Shown here piece after piece: positions 1 through 7,237 of a DNA stretch of 20,436 nt (the stretch's first letter is position 1; each line of letters begins with the position of its first letter). The stretch spans positions 1-20,436 of the forward strand of contig JBGOUJ010000061.1 in NCBI GenBank assembly GCA_041477005.1, in the 5' to 3' direction. Position numbers and translations under genes: made by a program. The notes beneath the pieces were generated by a model. The model did no database searches. It worked only from the letters and a program-made list of their open reading frames with translations, and had not been told where the DNA came from. Source of the DNA: JBGOUJ01 sp041477005. GTDB taxonomy: Bacteria > Acidobacteriota > Terriglobia > Bryobacterales > JACQDG01.

Positions 1-206
1 CTCAGAAGGGATTCGACCAGCTCGATCTGCTCGACGGCCACAGCCAGGTCCAGGTCGAGGCTCACCAGCGGTTCTGCATACGCGTTGACCGCCTGGCCGC
101 CGATCACGCAATAGCGAATCCCGTGCTCAGCGAGCAAAGAGATCAGCGATTCCAGCAGGTTGGAGCGATCCACCGTAACGGCCTTCCAGAACTCCAGCGC
201 GCGCAC
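1..206 (-). CDS. Nucleotidyltransferase-fold protein, N-terminal part (runs off the left edge)
   Basis: Reading leftward from a GTG at 204-206, the frame stays open to base 1, giving about 68 residues that begin RALEFWKAV. Residues 31-54 contain the motif YCVIGGQAVNAY followed by SLDLDLAV. This is the GG...DxD signature of the DNA polymerase beta-like nucleotidyltransferase fold, in which the two Asp bind metal. A TGA lies in frame 8 codons before the GTG and no ATG lies between, so GTG is the likely start; no clear ribosome site is visible. Proteins of this kind are often antitoxin or toxin-like MNT/AbiEii partners, or stand-alone domains of unknown role. The C-terminal part is missing, so substrate and partner cannot be stated. 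It lies 90 bp downstream of rnj on the same strand. Confidence 0.6.
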   Translation of the reverse strand, partial: MRALEFWKAVTVDRSNLLESLISLLAEHGIRYCVIGGQAVNAYAEPLVSLDLDLAVAVEQIELVESLL

Positions 207-296
207 AACACTAAGGGTACCTCATCCAGGGTCCGCGGACGAACGTGGTTCCTTCAGCGTTTGGTCGATGGTTCCCTCTGGTCAGCGGTTCCGAGA

Positions 297-1967
297 TCAC
301 ACTTCCAGGATCACCGGCAGGATCAGTGGGCGGCGGGAGGTCTCCTTGGCGATGAAGCGCTTCAGGTCGGCGCTGATTTTGGCCTTGATCACGCCGTAGT
401 CCGACTTCTCCTCACCGGTCGAGCCTTCCAGGGTCTTCACCACGATCTCGCGAGCGCGGGAGATCATTTCGGCGCCGTCCTCCGAGCTGACAAAGCCGCG
501 GGTGACGATCTCGGGCTGACTTTCCAGCTCCCCGGTGTGGCGGTTGATGGCGATCACCGTCATCACGATGCCGTCCTCGGAAAGGTGCTGCCGGTCGTGG
601 ATGATCACGTCCTCGACGATCTCGTCCACCGACCCGGAGTCGATGCAGACGCGGCCAACCGGGACCGCCCCGGCCTTGCGGGCGCCCTGGGCGTCGATCT
701 CGAGCACCTCGCCGCTGTCGAGCAGGAATGTCTCCTCCAGGCCCGAATAGCGCAAGTGCTCGGCCAGGGCGGCGTGGCGAGCGAGCTGCCGGAACTCGCC
801 GTGGATGGGGACGAAATAGCGCGGCCGCACCAGGTTGAGCATCAGGTTCAGCTCCTCCTGGCTGGCGTGGCCGGAGACGTGGATGGGCGGGGTGCTCGAG
901 CCGTAGATGACCTCCGCGCCACGCCGGCAGAGATGGTCGATCATACGGAAGATGCCCGTCTCGTTGCCCGGAATGATGCGCGAGCTCAACACCACGGTGT
1001 CCCCCGGCTCGACCGAGACGTGCTTGTGCTTGTCCACCGCCACCCGGGCCAGCGCCGACATGGGCTCGCCCTGGCTGCCGGCGATCACCACCGTGCGGGC
1101 CGAGCGCGGGATCTGGGCGAGGTCGCCGGGACGGACCAGCAGCCCGTCGGGAACCCGCAGGAAACCCAGATCGTGGGCGATCTCGGCGGTCGAGGTCATG
1201 CTGCGGCCCACCAGCGCCACCTTTCGCTTGTGGTCATGCGACAGCTCGAGGATCTGCTGCACGCGGTGGGTCGAGGAGCTGAAGCAGGAGACGACCATGG
1301 TCTGCTCCGCGCGCATGAAGATGTCTTCCATGCGCCCGCGGATCGCCCGCTCGGAGGGCGTGAAGCCGGGCCACTCGGCGTTGGTCGAGTCCGAGAGCAG
1401 CAGCAGCACGCCGCGCCGGCCGTAGTCGGCCAGGGTGTGCAGGTCGAACAGCTCGTTGTCGGTGGGACTGGGATCGATCTTGAAATCGCCGGTGTGGATC
1501 ACCACCCCGAGCGGCGTGGTGATGGCCAGGGCCAGGGCGTCCACAATGCTATGGGTGACGTGAATGAACTCGACCGAAAAGCAGCCGAGCTGAATGGTCT
1601 GCTTGGCCTTGACCTTCTCGAGCCGCGGCTTGCGGTCGAGCTCGTAGTCCTCGAGCCGCCTTTCCACCAGCGCCAGGGTGAACTCGGTGCCGTAGACGGG
1701 AATCTCCAGCTCCGCCAGCAAAAACGGCACGGCGCCGATATGATCTTCGTGGCCGTGGGTGAGAACGAGCCCGCGCACGTGCCGGCGATTTTCCTTCAGG
1801 TAGGTGATATCGGGGACGACGATATCAACCCCCAGCAGCTCGGAGCCGGGAAACATCATCCCCGCGTCGACGACCAGGATGTCGTCGCCGCAGCGCAGGG
1901 CCATAATGTTCATCCCGAACTCCCCCAGGCCGCCGAGGGGGATGACTTGGAGTTTGGCGTTGGACAG
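297..1967 (-). CDS. rnj: Ribonuclease J (metallo-beta-lactamase/beta-CASP ribonuclease)
   Basis: Cytoplasmic ribonuclease with endonuclease and 5'-3' exonuclease activity, used in mRNA decay and rRNA maturation in bacteria that have RNase J. The metallo-beta-lactamase motif THGHEDHIGA gives zinc ligands H71, H73, D75 and H76 in the numbering used here. Later come HTGDFKID, the beta-CASP block, VSGHASQEEL and PIHGEFRQL. The C-terminal 100 residues match the RNase J tail. The frame is open up to an ATG at 2072, but the 35 extra residues do not look like RNase J and run into the promoter region of the divergent kinase. A CTG at 1965-1967 follows GAGG by 7 bases and gives 556 residues beginning SNAKLQVIPLGGLGEFG, the usual family length. 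I prefer that start. If CTG is not used, the annotated start is 2072. No catalytic residue is missing. Confidence 0.93.
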   Translation of the reverse strand: MSNAKLQVIPLGGLGEFGMNIMALRCGDDILVVDAGMMFPGSELLGVDIVVPDITYLKENRRHVRGLVLTHGHEDHIGAVPFLLAELEIPVYGTEFTLALVERRLEDYELDRKPRLEKVKAKQTIQLGCFSVEFIHVTHSIVDALALAITTPLGVVIHTGDFKIDPSPTDNELFDLHTLADYGRRGVLLLLSDSTNAEWPGFTPSERAIRGRMEDIFMRAEQTMVVSCFSSSTHRVQQILELSHDHKRKVALVGRSMTSTAEIAHDLGFLRVPDGLLVRPGDLAQIPRSARTVVIAGSQGEPMSALARVAVDKHKHVSVEPGDTVVLSSRIIPGNETGIFRMIDHLCRRGAEVIYGSSTPPIHVSGHASQEELNLMLNLVRPRYFVPIHGEFRQLARHAALAEHLRYSGLEETFLLDSGEVLEIDAQGARKAGAVPVGRVCIDSGSVDEIVEDVIIHDRQHLSEDGIVMTVIAINRHTGELESQPEIVTRGFVSSEDGAEMISRAREIVVKTLEGSTGEEKSDYGVIKAKISADLKRFIAKETSRRPLILPVILEV

Positions 1968-2103
1968 GTCGCTACCTCGAAGGAAGGTTATCGTTTCTAG
2001 AGTAACATGCCGATTGGTTGACTTGTCGAATGGTTGATGGACGCCGGGCTGGCCAGGATCCTGAATCCGCAAAGTCAGCGGATCAACAAGTCATCGATTC
2101 GGT

Positions 2104-2109
2104 TATACT
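2104..2109 (+). promoter_or_regulatory. Possible -10 element for the sensor kinase operon
   Basis: TATACT lies 8 bases before the ATG at 2118. I see no good -35 box 16-18 bases upstream. If used, transcription would start at about 2116 and the mRNA would be nearly leaderless. No Shine-Dalgarno sequence precedes this ATG, which fits, but the site is short and the call is tentative. Confidence 0.3.
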
Positions 2110-2117
2110 TCGATCAA

Positions 2118-3719
2118 ATGCGAGGCATGGAGCGGGCGCCGGTTCTGCCCGAGGACGCGGTTGTTCTCAGCGATCAGGTCCAGGAGTATATCCGCCGCCT
2201 GGCCCGGGCGGTGGTTCCCCGCAGCGGGCCGATCGGGCAGCGCTGGCGCCGGCGCTTGGCCCGGGCCGGCTTGCGCGGCGAAGACCCGCGGCTGCGGGCC
2301 CTGGCCGCCCTCAATCCGGTCGCCTCGGCCGACCTGCTCGCCGCCGGCAAGCTCTCCGATTTCTTCGAGCGCGTCGAGTACAACGGCCGCCGGCTGGCCA
2401 AGCTTGGCGTGCCTCCAAGCCAGGTCATCAGCTCTTTGCGCGCGTATGAAGACGCCCTGCTGCCCGACCTCCGCCGCCTCTTCCCCCAGGACTATTCCAA
2501 CTACCTCTGGTCGCTCGACCACCTTTACTTCTGCATCCTGCTCACCCTCAACACGGCCTATTTCCAGGTCCGCGACCAGGAGGCGCGGGCCTTTTTCGAC
2601 GTCTTCCAGGACGAGCTCGAATCGGTCAGCGTGGAGGATCTACTGAACCGCGTCCTGGACACCCTGGTGCGGACCTTCAAGGCCCAGGGCGGGGTGATCC
2701 TGCTGCTCACGCCCAACCGGGAAGAGCTCTTGGTGAAGGCCTGCCGCGGCCTCGCCCCCTCCCTCGCCCGGCACTTCAACGCCCCGGTGGGCGAGGGTTT
2801 TGCCGGGCGCATTGCCCAGACCGGCCGGCCCCACGTCGTCTTGGATGCCCGCAAGGATCCGCTGATCCGCTCGGCCCAGGTCCGCCGGACGTTCCGCAGC
2901 CTGTGGGGCGTGCCCCTGCTGGCCAAGGGCAAGGTTACCGGCGTGCTACACCTCGATTTCGCGCGCGAGTACAACTGCCTGCCCCGGGAGATGACACTGC
3001 TGGAGGCGGTGGCCGAGCGCTGCGCTCTGGCGATCGAGAAGGCCCAGTTGATCGAGGCCCTGGCCCAGCGCGAGGAGCGGATCCGGCAGCTCGGCGAGCA
3101 CATGCTCAAGGTCGAGGAGGAGGAGCGGAGGCGGATCAGCCGCGAGCTGCACGACGAAGTGGGCCAGGCCCTGCTGGTGGCCCGGCTCTATCTGGAAATG
3201 CTCCAGCAGGAGCTGCCCCGTCATGCCCCCCATCTGGCCCCCAAGGTGGAGGATGCCCTGAAGGTGATCGACGGCACCATTCGGGACATGCGCCGCCTGA
3301 TCTCGGCCTTGAGCCCCAGCGTGCTCGAGCAGCTCGGCCTGGCGGCCGCTTTGCGCCAATTTGTCAACAATTTCGGCCGGACCATCCCGGTCCACATCCG
3401 TCTGAAGCTCTCCCGGCTGGGGTCCGTCCCCAAGGACGCAGAAATAATGTTGTACAGATTAGTGCAAGAATGCTTCAGTAATGTGATAAAACATTCTAAG
3501 GCGGAAAATGTTTTATTGGCCGTGAGCCGGTCCAACGACCGGCTGCACGTCCGGGTGGAAGACGACGGGATCGGATTCGATCTCGATCAAGCCGCCGGTA
3601 AACGAGGAAGTTTCGGAATCTCCGGCATGCGCGAGCGGGTGGTGCTGCTGGGAGGCAAAATGGAGATCACGACCCGCCAGCGGGAAGGGACCAAGATCGA
3701 TATCCGGATTCCCATCTAG
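2118..3719 (+). CDS. Soluble GAF-domain sensor histidine kinase (NarL/DesK type)
   Basis: Cytoplasmic two-component kinase; no membrane segment or signal peptide is visible. From the ATG at 2118 it has 533 residues. Residues 1-170 are an alpha-helical region I cannot name, loosely like the N-terminal sensor of RsbR or PucR-type proteins. Residues 172-315 are a GAF domain (VGEGFAGRIAQTGRPHVV). A short coiled coil follows, then the HisKA_3 dimerisation box ISRELHDEVGQALL with phospho-acceptor H345. The ATPase domain has N box QECFSNVIKHSKA, G1 box EDDGIGFD near 482 and G2 box GSFGISGMRERV. A TTG at 2034 and an ATG at 2037 are alternative starts. The next gene, 28 bp downstream, is its evident partner regulator. 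An 80-base AT-rich patch in the N-box region is unlike the rest of the gene. The signal sensed is unknown. Confidence 0.9.
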   Translation: MRGMERAPVLPEDAVVLSDQVQEYIRRLARAVVPRSGPIGQRWRRRLARAGLRGEDPRLRALAALNPVASADLLAAGKLSDFFERVEYNGRRLAKLGVPPSQVISSLRAYEDALLPDLRRLFPQDYSNYLWSLDHLYFCILLTLNTAYFQVRDQEARAFFDVFQDELESVSVEDLLNRVLDTLVRTFKAQGGVILLLTPNREELLVKACRGLAPSLARHFNAPVGEGFAGRIAQTGRPHVVLDARKDPLIRSAQVRRTFRSLWGVPLLAKGKVTGVLHLDFAREYNCLPREMTLLEAVAERCALAIEKAQLIEALAQREERIRQLGEHMLKVEEEERRRISRELHDEVGQALLVARLYLEMLQQELPRHAPHLAPKVEDALKVIDGTIRDMRRLISALSPSVLEQLGLAAALRQFVNNFGRTIPVHIRLKLSRLGSVPKDAEIMLYRLVQECFSNVIKHSKAENVLLAVSRSNDRLHVRVEDDGIGFDLDQAAGKRGSFGISGMRERVVLLGGKMEITTRQREGTKIDIRIPI

Positions 3720-3747
3720 CGGCGGGCAGGGAAGCTGAGGAAGTGAT

Positions 3748-4413
3748 ATGGCGAAAATTCGTATCCTGCTTACGGACGATCACACGCTGTTCCGGCAGGG
3801 CATCAAGACCCTGCTTTCGGCCGAGGCCGACCTGGAGATTGTGGGCGAAGGCGCCAACGGGGCCGAGGCGGTTGAGAAGGTGACTGAGCTGCGCCCCGAC
3901 CTCGTGCTCATGGACATCGGCATGCCCGGCCTCAGCAGCTTCGAGGCCACGCGGCAGATCAAGAAGCTCCGGCCCGACACCAAGGTGCTGTTCCTCACCA
4001 TGTATGATGACGAGGACTACCTGGTGCAGTGCATGGAGGTCGGCGCCAGCGGCTACGTCCTCAAGGACAGCCCGGCGCAGCAACTCCTGGCGGCCATTCG
4101 CGACGTCCATCGCGGCGGCAGCTACCTGAGCCCGCGGATGCTCTCCCAACTGGTGGACGACTTCCGCTCGCGCATCAAGACCGCCCACCGCCAGCCCCGC
4201 TTCGCCACCCTGACCACGCGCGAGAAGGAAATCCTCAAGTTCCTGGCCGAAGGCGACTCGGTCAAGGAGATCGCCGCCGGTCTGAACCTCAGTGTCAAGA
4301 CCGTCGAAGCGCACAAGTTCAACCTGATGCGCAAGCTCGACATCCACAACAAAGCCCACCTGGTGCAGTACGCCATCCAGAAGAAGATCATCAAGATCCC
4401 GGTAGGGCCGTAA
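3748..4413 (+). CDS. NarL/FixJ-family response regulator
   Basis: DNA-binding partner of the kinase just upstream; 221 residues. Receiver domain at residues 1-120 with acidic pair D10/D11, phospho-acceptor D56 in LVLMDIGMPG, T84 and K106 in GYVLKDSP. LuxR-type helix-turn-helix at about 150-212 (LTTREKEILKFLAEG, then KEIAAGLNLSVKTVEAHKFNLMRKL). The start ATG is preceded by GAGGAAG at good spacing. All switch residues are present, so it should be phosphorylated and bind DNA as a dimer. Target genes cannot be read from the sequence; the neighbouring iron operon is one possibility on position only, since it has its own promoter. The last 14 codons are repeated in decayed form 100 bp downstream. 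Confidence 0.95.
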   Translation: MAKIRILLTDDHTLFRQGIKTLLSAEADLEIVGEGANGAEAVEKVTELRPDLVLMDIGMPGLSSFEATRQIKKLRPDTKVLFLTMYDDEDYLVQCMEVGASGYVLKDSPAQQLLAAIRDVHRGGSYLSPRMLSQLVDDFRSRIKTAHRQPRFATLTTREKEILKFLAEGDSVKEIAAGLNLSVKTVEAHKFNLMRKLDIHNKAHLVQYAIQKKIIKIPVGP

Positions 4414-4423
4414 GAGGATAGTA

Positions 4424-4585
4424 GATCGTTGGATCGTGGATCGAGCGCCTGAGTCTCCGCGCCGGTGCCCGAAGCACCATCCAGAAGATCACCAAGACCC
4501 CAGTGGGGCCGTGAGTAAGCTCGAAGATCGTTGGCCCAAGCCTCGAAACCGCTTCCCCGGGCCCACGATCCACGATCCACGATCG
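4424..4585. repeat. GATC-rich palindromic repeat with 7-8 bp periodicity
   Basis: The left part (4424-4447) carries GATCGTTG-GATCGTGG-ATCG. The right part (4563-4585) has three tandem units of the heptamer CCACGAT. GGATCGTGGATCG at 4431-4443 is the exact complement of 4566-4578. An inner arm, GATCGTTGGCCC (4526-4537), pairs 11 of 12 with 4559-4570 across a 21-base loop. The same heptamers recur at 11441-11567, so this is a dispersed element. It could fold in RNA and act as a terminator for the two-component operon, but it has no T-run. Confidence 0.75.
4476..4514 (+). pseudogene. Decayed duplicate of the response regulator 3' end
   Basis: Thirteen codons reading TIQKITKTPVGP-stop copy the last codons of the regulator (AIQKKIIKIPVGP-stop, 4372-4413) with one AAG codon lost. 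33 of 39 aligned bases agree and all six differences are transitions. The match continues past the stop: AGATCGTTGG follows both copies after 9 or 10 bases. No open frame leads into the copy beyond a few codons. It is a remnant of a tandem duplication, not a gene. Confidence 0.7.
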
Positions 4586-4641
4586 CAGCGGTGCGGCGGA
4601 GCCGCTCCGCTGCCCAGAGAGCCCCGCTGCCCGAAGTTTGG

Positions 4642-4647
4642 TACAAT
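4642..4647 (+). promoter_or_regulatory. Probable -10 box of the iron transport operon
   Basis: TACAAT lies 33 bases before the ATG of the FTR1 gene and would place the transcription start near 4654. The -35 region (about 4619-4624, GAGCCC) is poor, as expected for a promoter that needs an activator or is weak. It is the only sigma-70-like hexamer I see in the 90 bases before the operon. Confidence 0.45.
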
Positions 4648-4653
4648 ATCTAC

Positions 4654-4670
4654 TTGCAACTCAGTTTCAA
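4654..4670. promoter_or_regulatory. Candidate operator: 17-bp near-palindrome before the iron operon
   Basis: TTGCAACTCAGTTTCAA is an 8-1-8 inverted repeat with 7 of 8 bases paired. It begins at the predicted transcription start and ends 10 bases before the FTR1 ATG. That position suits a repressor. Size and symmetry fit a Fur- or DtxR/MntR-type site, but it does not match a consensus I can name exactly, so the regulator is open. Confidence 0.45.
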
Positions 4671-4680
4671 CTAGCCGGCT

Positions 4681-5964
4681 ATGGTTTCCTCCTTCATCAT
4701 CGCCCTGCGCGAGGGGGTGGAAGCGGCGCTGGTGATTGCCATCGCCCTTGCCTACCTGCGGAAGATCGGCCGGGAAGACCTGCATCGCACGGTGTATCGC
4801 GCTCTGGCCGCCGCCGTGGCTGCCAGCCTGGCCGGCGCCTGGCTGTTTCAGAAGCTCCAGTGGACCGAGGAAGCCTTTGAAGGCTGGACGCTGCTCGCCT
4901 CGGCGGCCTTTGTCTTCACGCTGGTGGTCTGGATGTGGCGGCACACACGGGGGATCAAGGCGGAGATGGAGCGGAAGCTGGGGGCGATCGCCGAACGCGA
5001 TTCGGGCGCGCGGACGGGCATTTTCCTGTTCGTGTTTCTGATGGTGTTTCGCGAGGGCGTCGAGACAGTGCTGCTGCTTTCGGCCGCGAGTTTCACCAGC
5101 GACTCGATACTGAAGGCGGCGGGGCTCGGGCTGGGGCTGGCGCTGTCCGTGGCCTTCGGCATCACCTTCATTCGCGGGGCGGTGCGCATCGATCTGCGCC
5201 GGTTTTTCCGCATCACTACCGTCATCCTTTTTGTAGTTGTGTTGCAACTACTGGTGACCGGGCTGCATGAGCTTTCCGAGGGCGGCTTCCTGCCTTCGAG
5301 CTCGCGGGAAATGGCCCTGATCGGTCCCGTTGTTCGCAGTGACGTGTTCTTCTTTGTGACCATTCTGGCGTTGGCCGCCTGGATGGTGCTGCTCGACTGG
5401 CGCGCGCGTGAGCCTGTCGTGGCCGGCGAGCCCGGCAGTGCGGTGCGCCGCAAAGCGATTTGGACGGCCCGGCGGGAGCGGTTCTGGATGTTCGGCGTTT
5501 GCTCCGCGTCGTTTGTCTTCATCCTGTTCGCCACCGCCGAGTTCATCTATGCCCGCGCGGAGAGTCAGCTCACCCCGGCGATTCCTCTCACCGCGGTCAG
5601 CGGCCAGGTTCGCATTCCGGTAGCCTCGGTGAGCGATGGTATGCTCCACCGGTTCGCCTACGAGGCTCCTTCTAAAGACAACCACGTCACCGTGCGAGTC
5701 ATCGTCATCCAGAAGCCCGATGGATCTCTGGCCGCGGCGCTCGACGCGTGCCTGATCTGCGGAAACCAGGGCTACTACCAGAAAGGTCCGCACGTGCTGT
5801 GCAAGAACTGCGCTTCGGCTATCTACATTCCCAGCATCGGGACTCCCGGCGGTTGCAACCCGGTTGCACTTAGATCCCACGTCGAGCGCGGCGACCTGGT
5901 CCTCGATGCGGCCGATCTGGACCCGGCCGCCAAATACTTCCTCAAGCCGTCGGCAGGGAGCTGA
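4681..5964 (+). CDS. FTR1-family iron permease fused to a DUF2318-like cysteine domain
   Basis: Inner-membrane iron importer of 427 residues. The first 280 residues hold about seven membrane segments. The two REGVE motifs (R10-E14 in IIALREGVEAAL and R124-E128 in VFREGVETVL) are the signature of FTR1/EfeU permeases, whose Glu carry iron. A soluble domain follows from about residue 300. Its DACLICGNQGYY block has C357 and C360, then C374-x2-C377, then C392 in GGCNP. This matches DUF2318, described as an Fe-S or metal-binding domain. In the Campylobacter P19 system, as I recall, the FTR1 and DUF2318 parts are separate proteins; here they are one. The domain probably lies outside the membrane and hands iron to the permease. 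The ATG has no Shine-Dalgarno. The stop is followed after one base by the next gene. Confidence 0.9.
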   Translation: MVSSFIIALREGVEAALVIAIALAYLRKIGREDLHRTVYRALAAAVAASLAGAWLFQKLQWTEEAFEGWTLLASAAFVFTLVVWMWRHTRGIKAEMERKLGAIAERDSGARTGIFLFVFLMVFREGVETVLLLSAASFTSDSILKAAGLGLGLALSVAFGITFIRGAVRIDLRRFFRITTVILFVVVLQLLVTGLHELSEGGFLPSSSREMALIGPVVRSDVFFFVTILALAAWMVLLDWRAREPVVAGEPGSAVRRKAIWTARRERFWMFGVCSASFVFILFATAEFIYARAESQLTPAIPLTAVSGQVRIPVASVSDGMLHRFAYEAPSKDNHVTVRVIVIQKPDGSLAAALDACLICGNQGYYQKGPHVLCKNCASAIYIPSIGTPGGCNPVALRSHVERGDLVLDAADLDPAAKYFLKPSAGS

Positions 5965-5965
5965 G

Positions 5966-7237
5966 ATGTTTTTCCGGCTCGTGCGTCAATCTCTGGCGCG
6001 GTCCCCGCGCCGGAAGCTCATGACCGTGATCGCCATCGCCTTGGCAAGCGCCATCTCGATGGCTATGCTGGCGGTGCTGATGGATATCGGCGATCGCATC
6101 AGCCGCGAGCTGCGGAGCTTCGGCGCCAACCTGCTGGTCAGCGCCAAGTCGTCCGCCCTGCCGGTCGAGATCGGCGGCATCGACTACCGGCCGGTGGCCG
6201 ACGCGGCCTTCATTCCGGAAAGCACTCTCCCCAAGCTCAAGTCGACCTTCTGGCGGAACAACATCACCGCCTTCGCCCCGTTTCTTTCGGCGACGGTCGA
6301 GGTGGGGGGCGGCAAGGCGGTGGTTCAGGGCACGTGGTTTCGCCGCAGCTATACGACCTCCGGCCGGGAAACGCTATCGACCGGCATTCGCGATCTGAAC
6401 CGGACCTGGAAAGTGGAGGGCGACTGGATCGAAGACCCAACTGCCGATCCCGCCGCCCGCGAAGTGCTGGCCGGCTCCGCCCTGGCCCTCCGCCTGGGAG
6501 TGAAGCCCGGCAGCCGGCTCGGCCTGTGGGGGCAGAGCTTCCGCGTGCGGGGCCTGCTCGTGACCGGGGGCGACGAAGAAGATCAGATTTTCACGCGCCT
6601 CGAAACCGTGCAGCAGTTCACCGCGCGTCCCGGCCAGGTCGCGCGTGTCCAGGTGGGAGCGCTCACCAAGCCCGAGGACGCTTTCGCCCACAAAGACCCC
6701 ACCAAGATGACGCGGGAAGAATACGACCGCTGGTATTGCACGCCCTACATCAGCTCGATTGCCCACCAGATCCACGAGCAGATGCCGATGGCTGTGGCGC
6801 GCCCGATTCGCCGCATCGCCGACAACGAGGGGCGGATCCTCAGCCAGATCCGGCTGCTGATGCTGCTGGTGAGCGCCGCGGCCATGACCACGGCGGCGCT
6901 GATGATCTGGAGCGCCATGGCCACCACGGTGCTGGAGCGCCGCAGCGAAATTGCGGTGATGAAGGCGATCGGCGCGCAGAACGGGCTGATTGCGGCGCTG
7001 TTTGCCGTCGAGGTGATCTTGCAGGGGGCCATCGGTGGAGCGCTTGGCGCGGCCCTGGGCGTCGTCCTGGCGCGTCAGGTGTCCCAGCAGGTCTTCCACT
7101 CGGCCCTCGATCTGGCGCCGCTGCTGCCGGCCCTGGTGATCCTGGTGGCGGTGGCGGTGGCGCTGGCCGGCTCGGCTGTGCCGATGCTCTCGGCCCTGCA
7201 CTTGGATGTGGCGCCGATCCTGAAGGAGGAGAATTGA
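5966..7237 (+). CDS. FtsX/MacB-type ABC permease, first subunit of the iron system
   Basis: Membrane protein of 423 residues. It has one N-terminal membrane helix (about 16-40, TVIAIALASAISMAMLAVLM), a large periplasmic domain of about 250 residues, and three C-terminal helices from about 293 in the FtsX arrangement. The cytoplasmic loop ERRSEIAVMKAIGAQ is the family's coupling motif to the ATPase. Within the periplasmic part, W256-Y257-C258 and PYISSI form a block I associate with the permeases of the Campylobacter P19-type locus; its role is unknown. It starts one base after the FTR1 stop and overlaps the next permease by four bases, so it is translated with both. MacB-type permeases usually transmit force to periplasmic partners instead of forming a pore, so it may power release or reduction of iron bound by the DUF2318 domain. 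That is inference. Confidence 0.88.
   Translation: MFFRLVRQSLARSPRRKLMTVIAIALASAISMAMLAVLMDIGDRISRELRSFGANLLVSAKSSALPVEIGGIDYRPVADAAFIPESTLPKLKSTFWRNNITAFAPFLSATVEVGGGKAVVQGTWFRRSYTTSGRETLSTGIRDLNRTWKVEGDWIEDPTADPAAREVLAGSALALRLGVKPGSRLGLWGQSFRVRGLLVTGGDEEDQIFTRLETVQQFTARPGQVARVQVGALTKPEDAFAHKDPTKMTREEYDRWYCTPYISSIAHQIHEQMPMAVARPIRRIADNEGRILSQIRLLMLLVSAAAMTTAALMIWSAMATTVLERRSEIAVMKAIGAQNGLIAALFAVEVILQGAIGGALGAALGVVLARQVSQQVFHSALDLAPLLPALVILVAVAVALAGSAVPMLSALHLDVAPILKEEN

Noticed and set aside
123..2000. 625-codon plus-strand open frame opposite ribonuclease J
   Set aside because: It lies wholly over rnj, its translation has no recognisable domain and is rich in His, Arg and Gly as expected for a shadow in GC-rich DNA.
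4414..4680. Small gene in the gap before the iron operon
   Set aside because: The only open frames here are translations of the GATC repeat and the regulator remnant; none has a ribosome site.
5225..5255. Second operator-like site (TTGCAACTACTGG) inside the FTR1 gene
   Set aside because: It shares only the first half of the 4654-4670 palindrome and lies within a membrane-helix coding stretch; chance is the simpler explanation.
6334..7233. Upstream part of the open frame that continues into the second permease
   Set aside because: It overlaps the first permease in another frame. The perfect AAGGAGG before the TTG at 7234 and the membrane helix right after it fix the real start.
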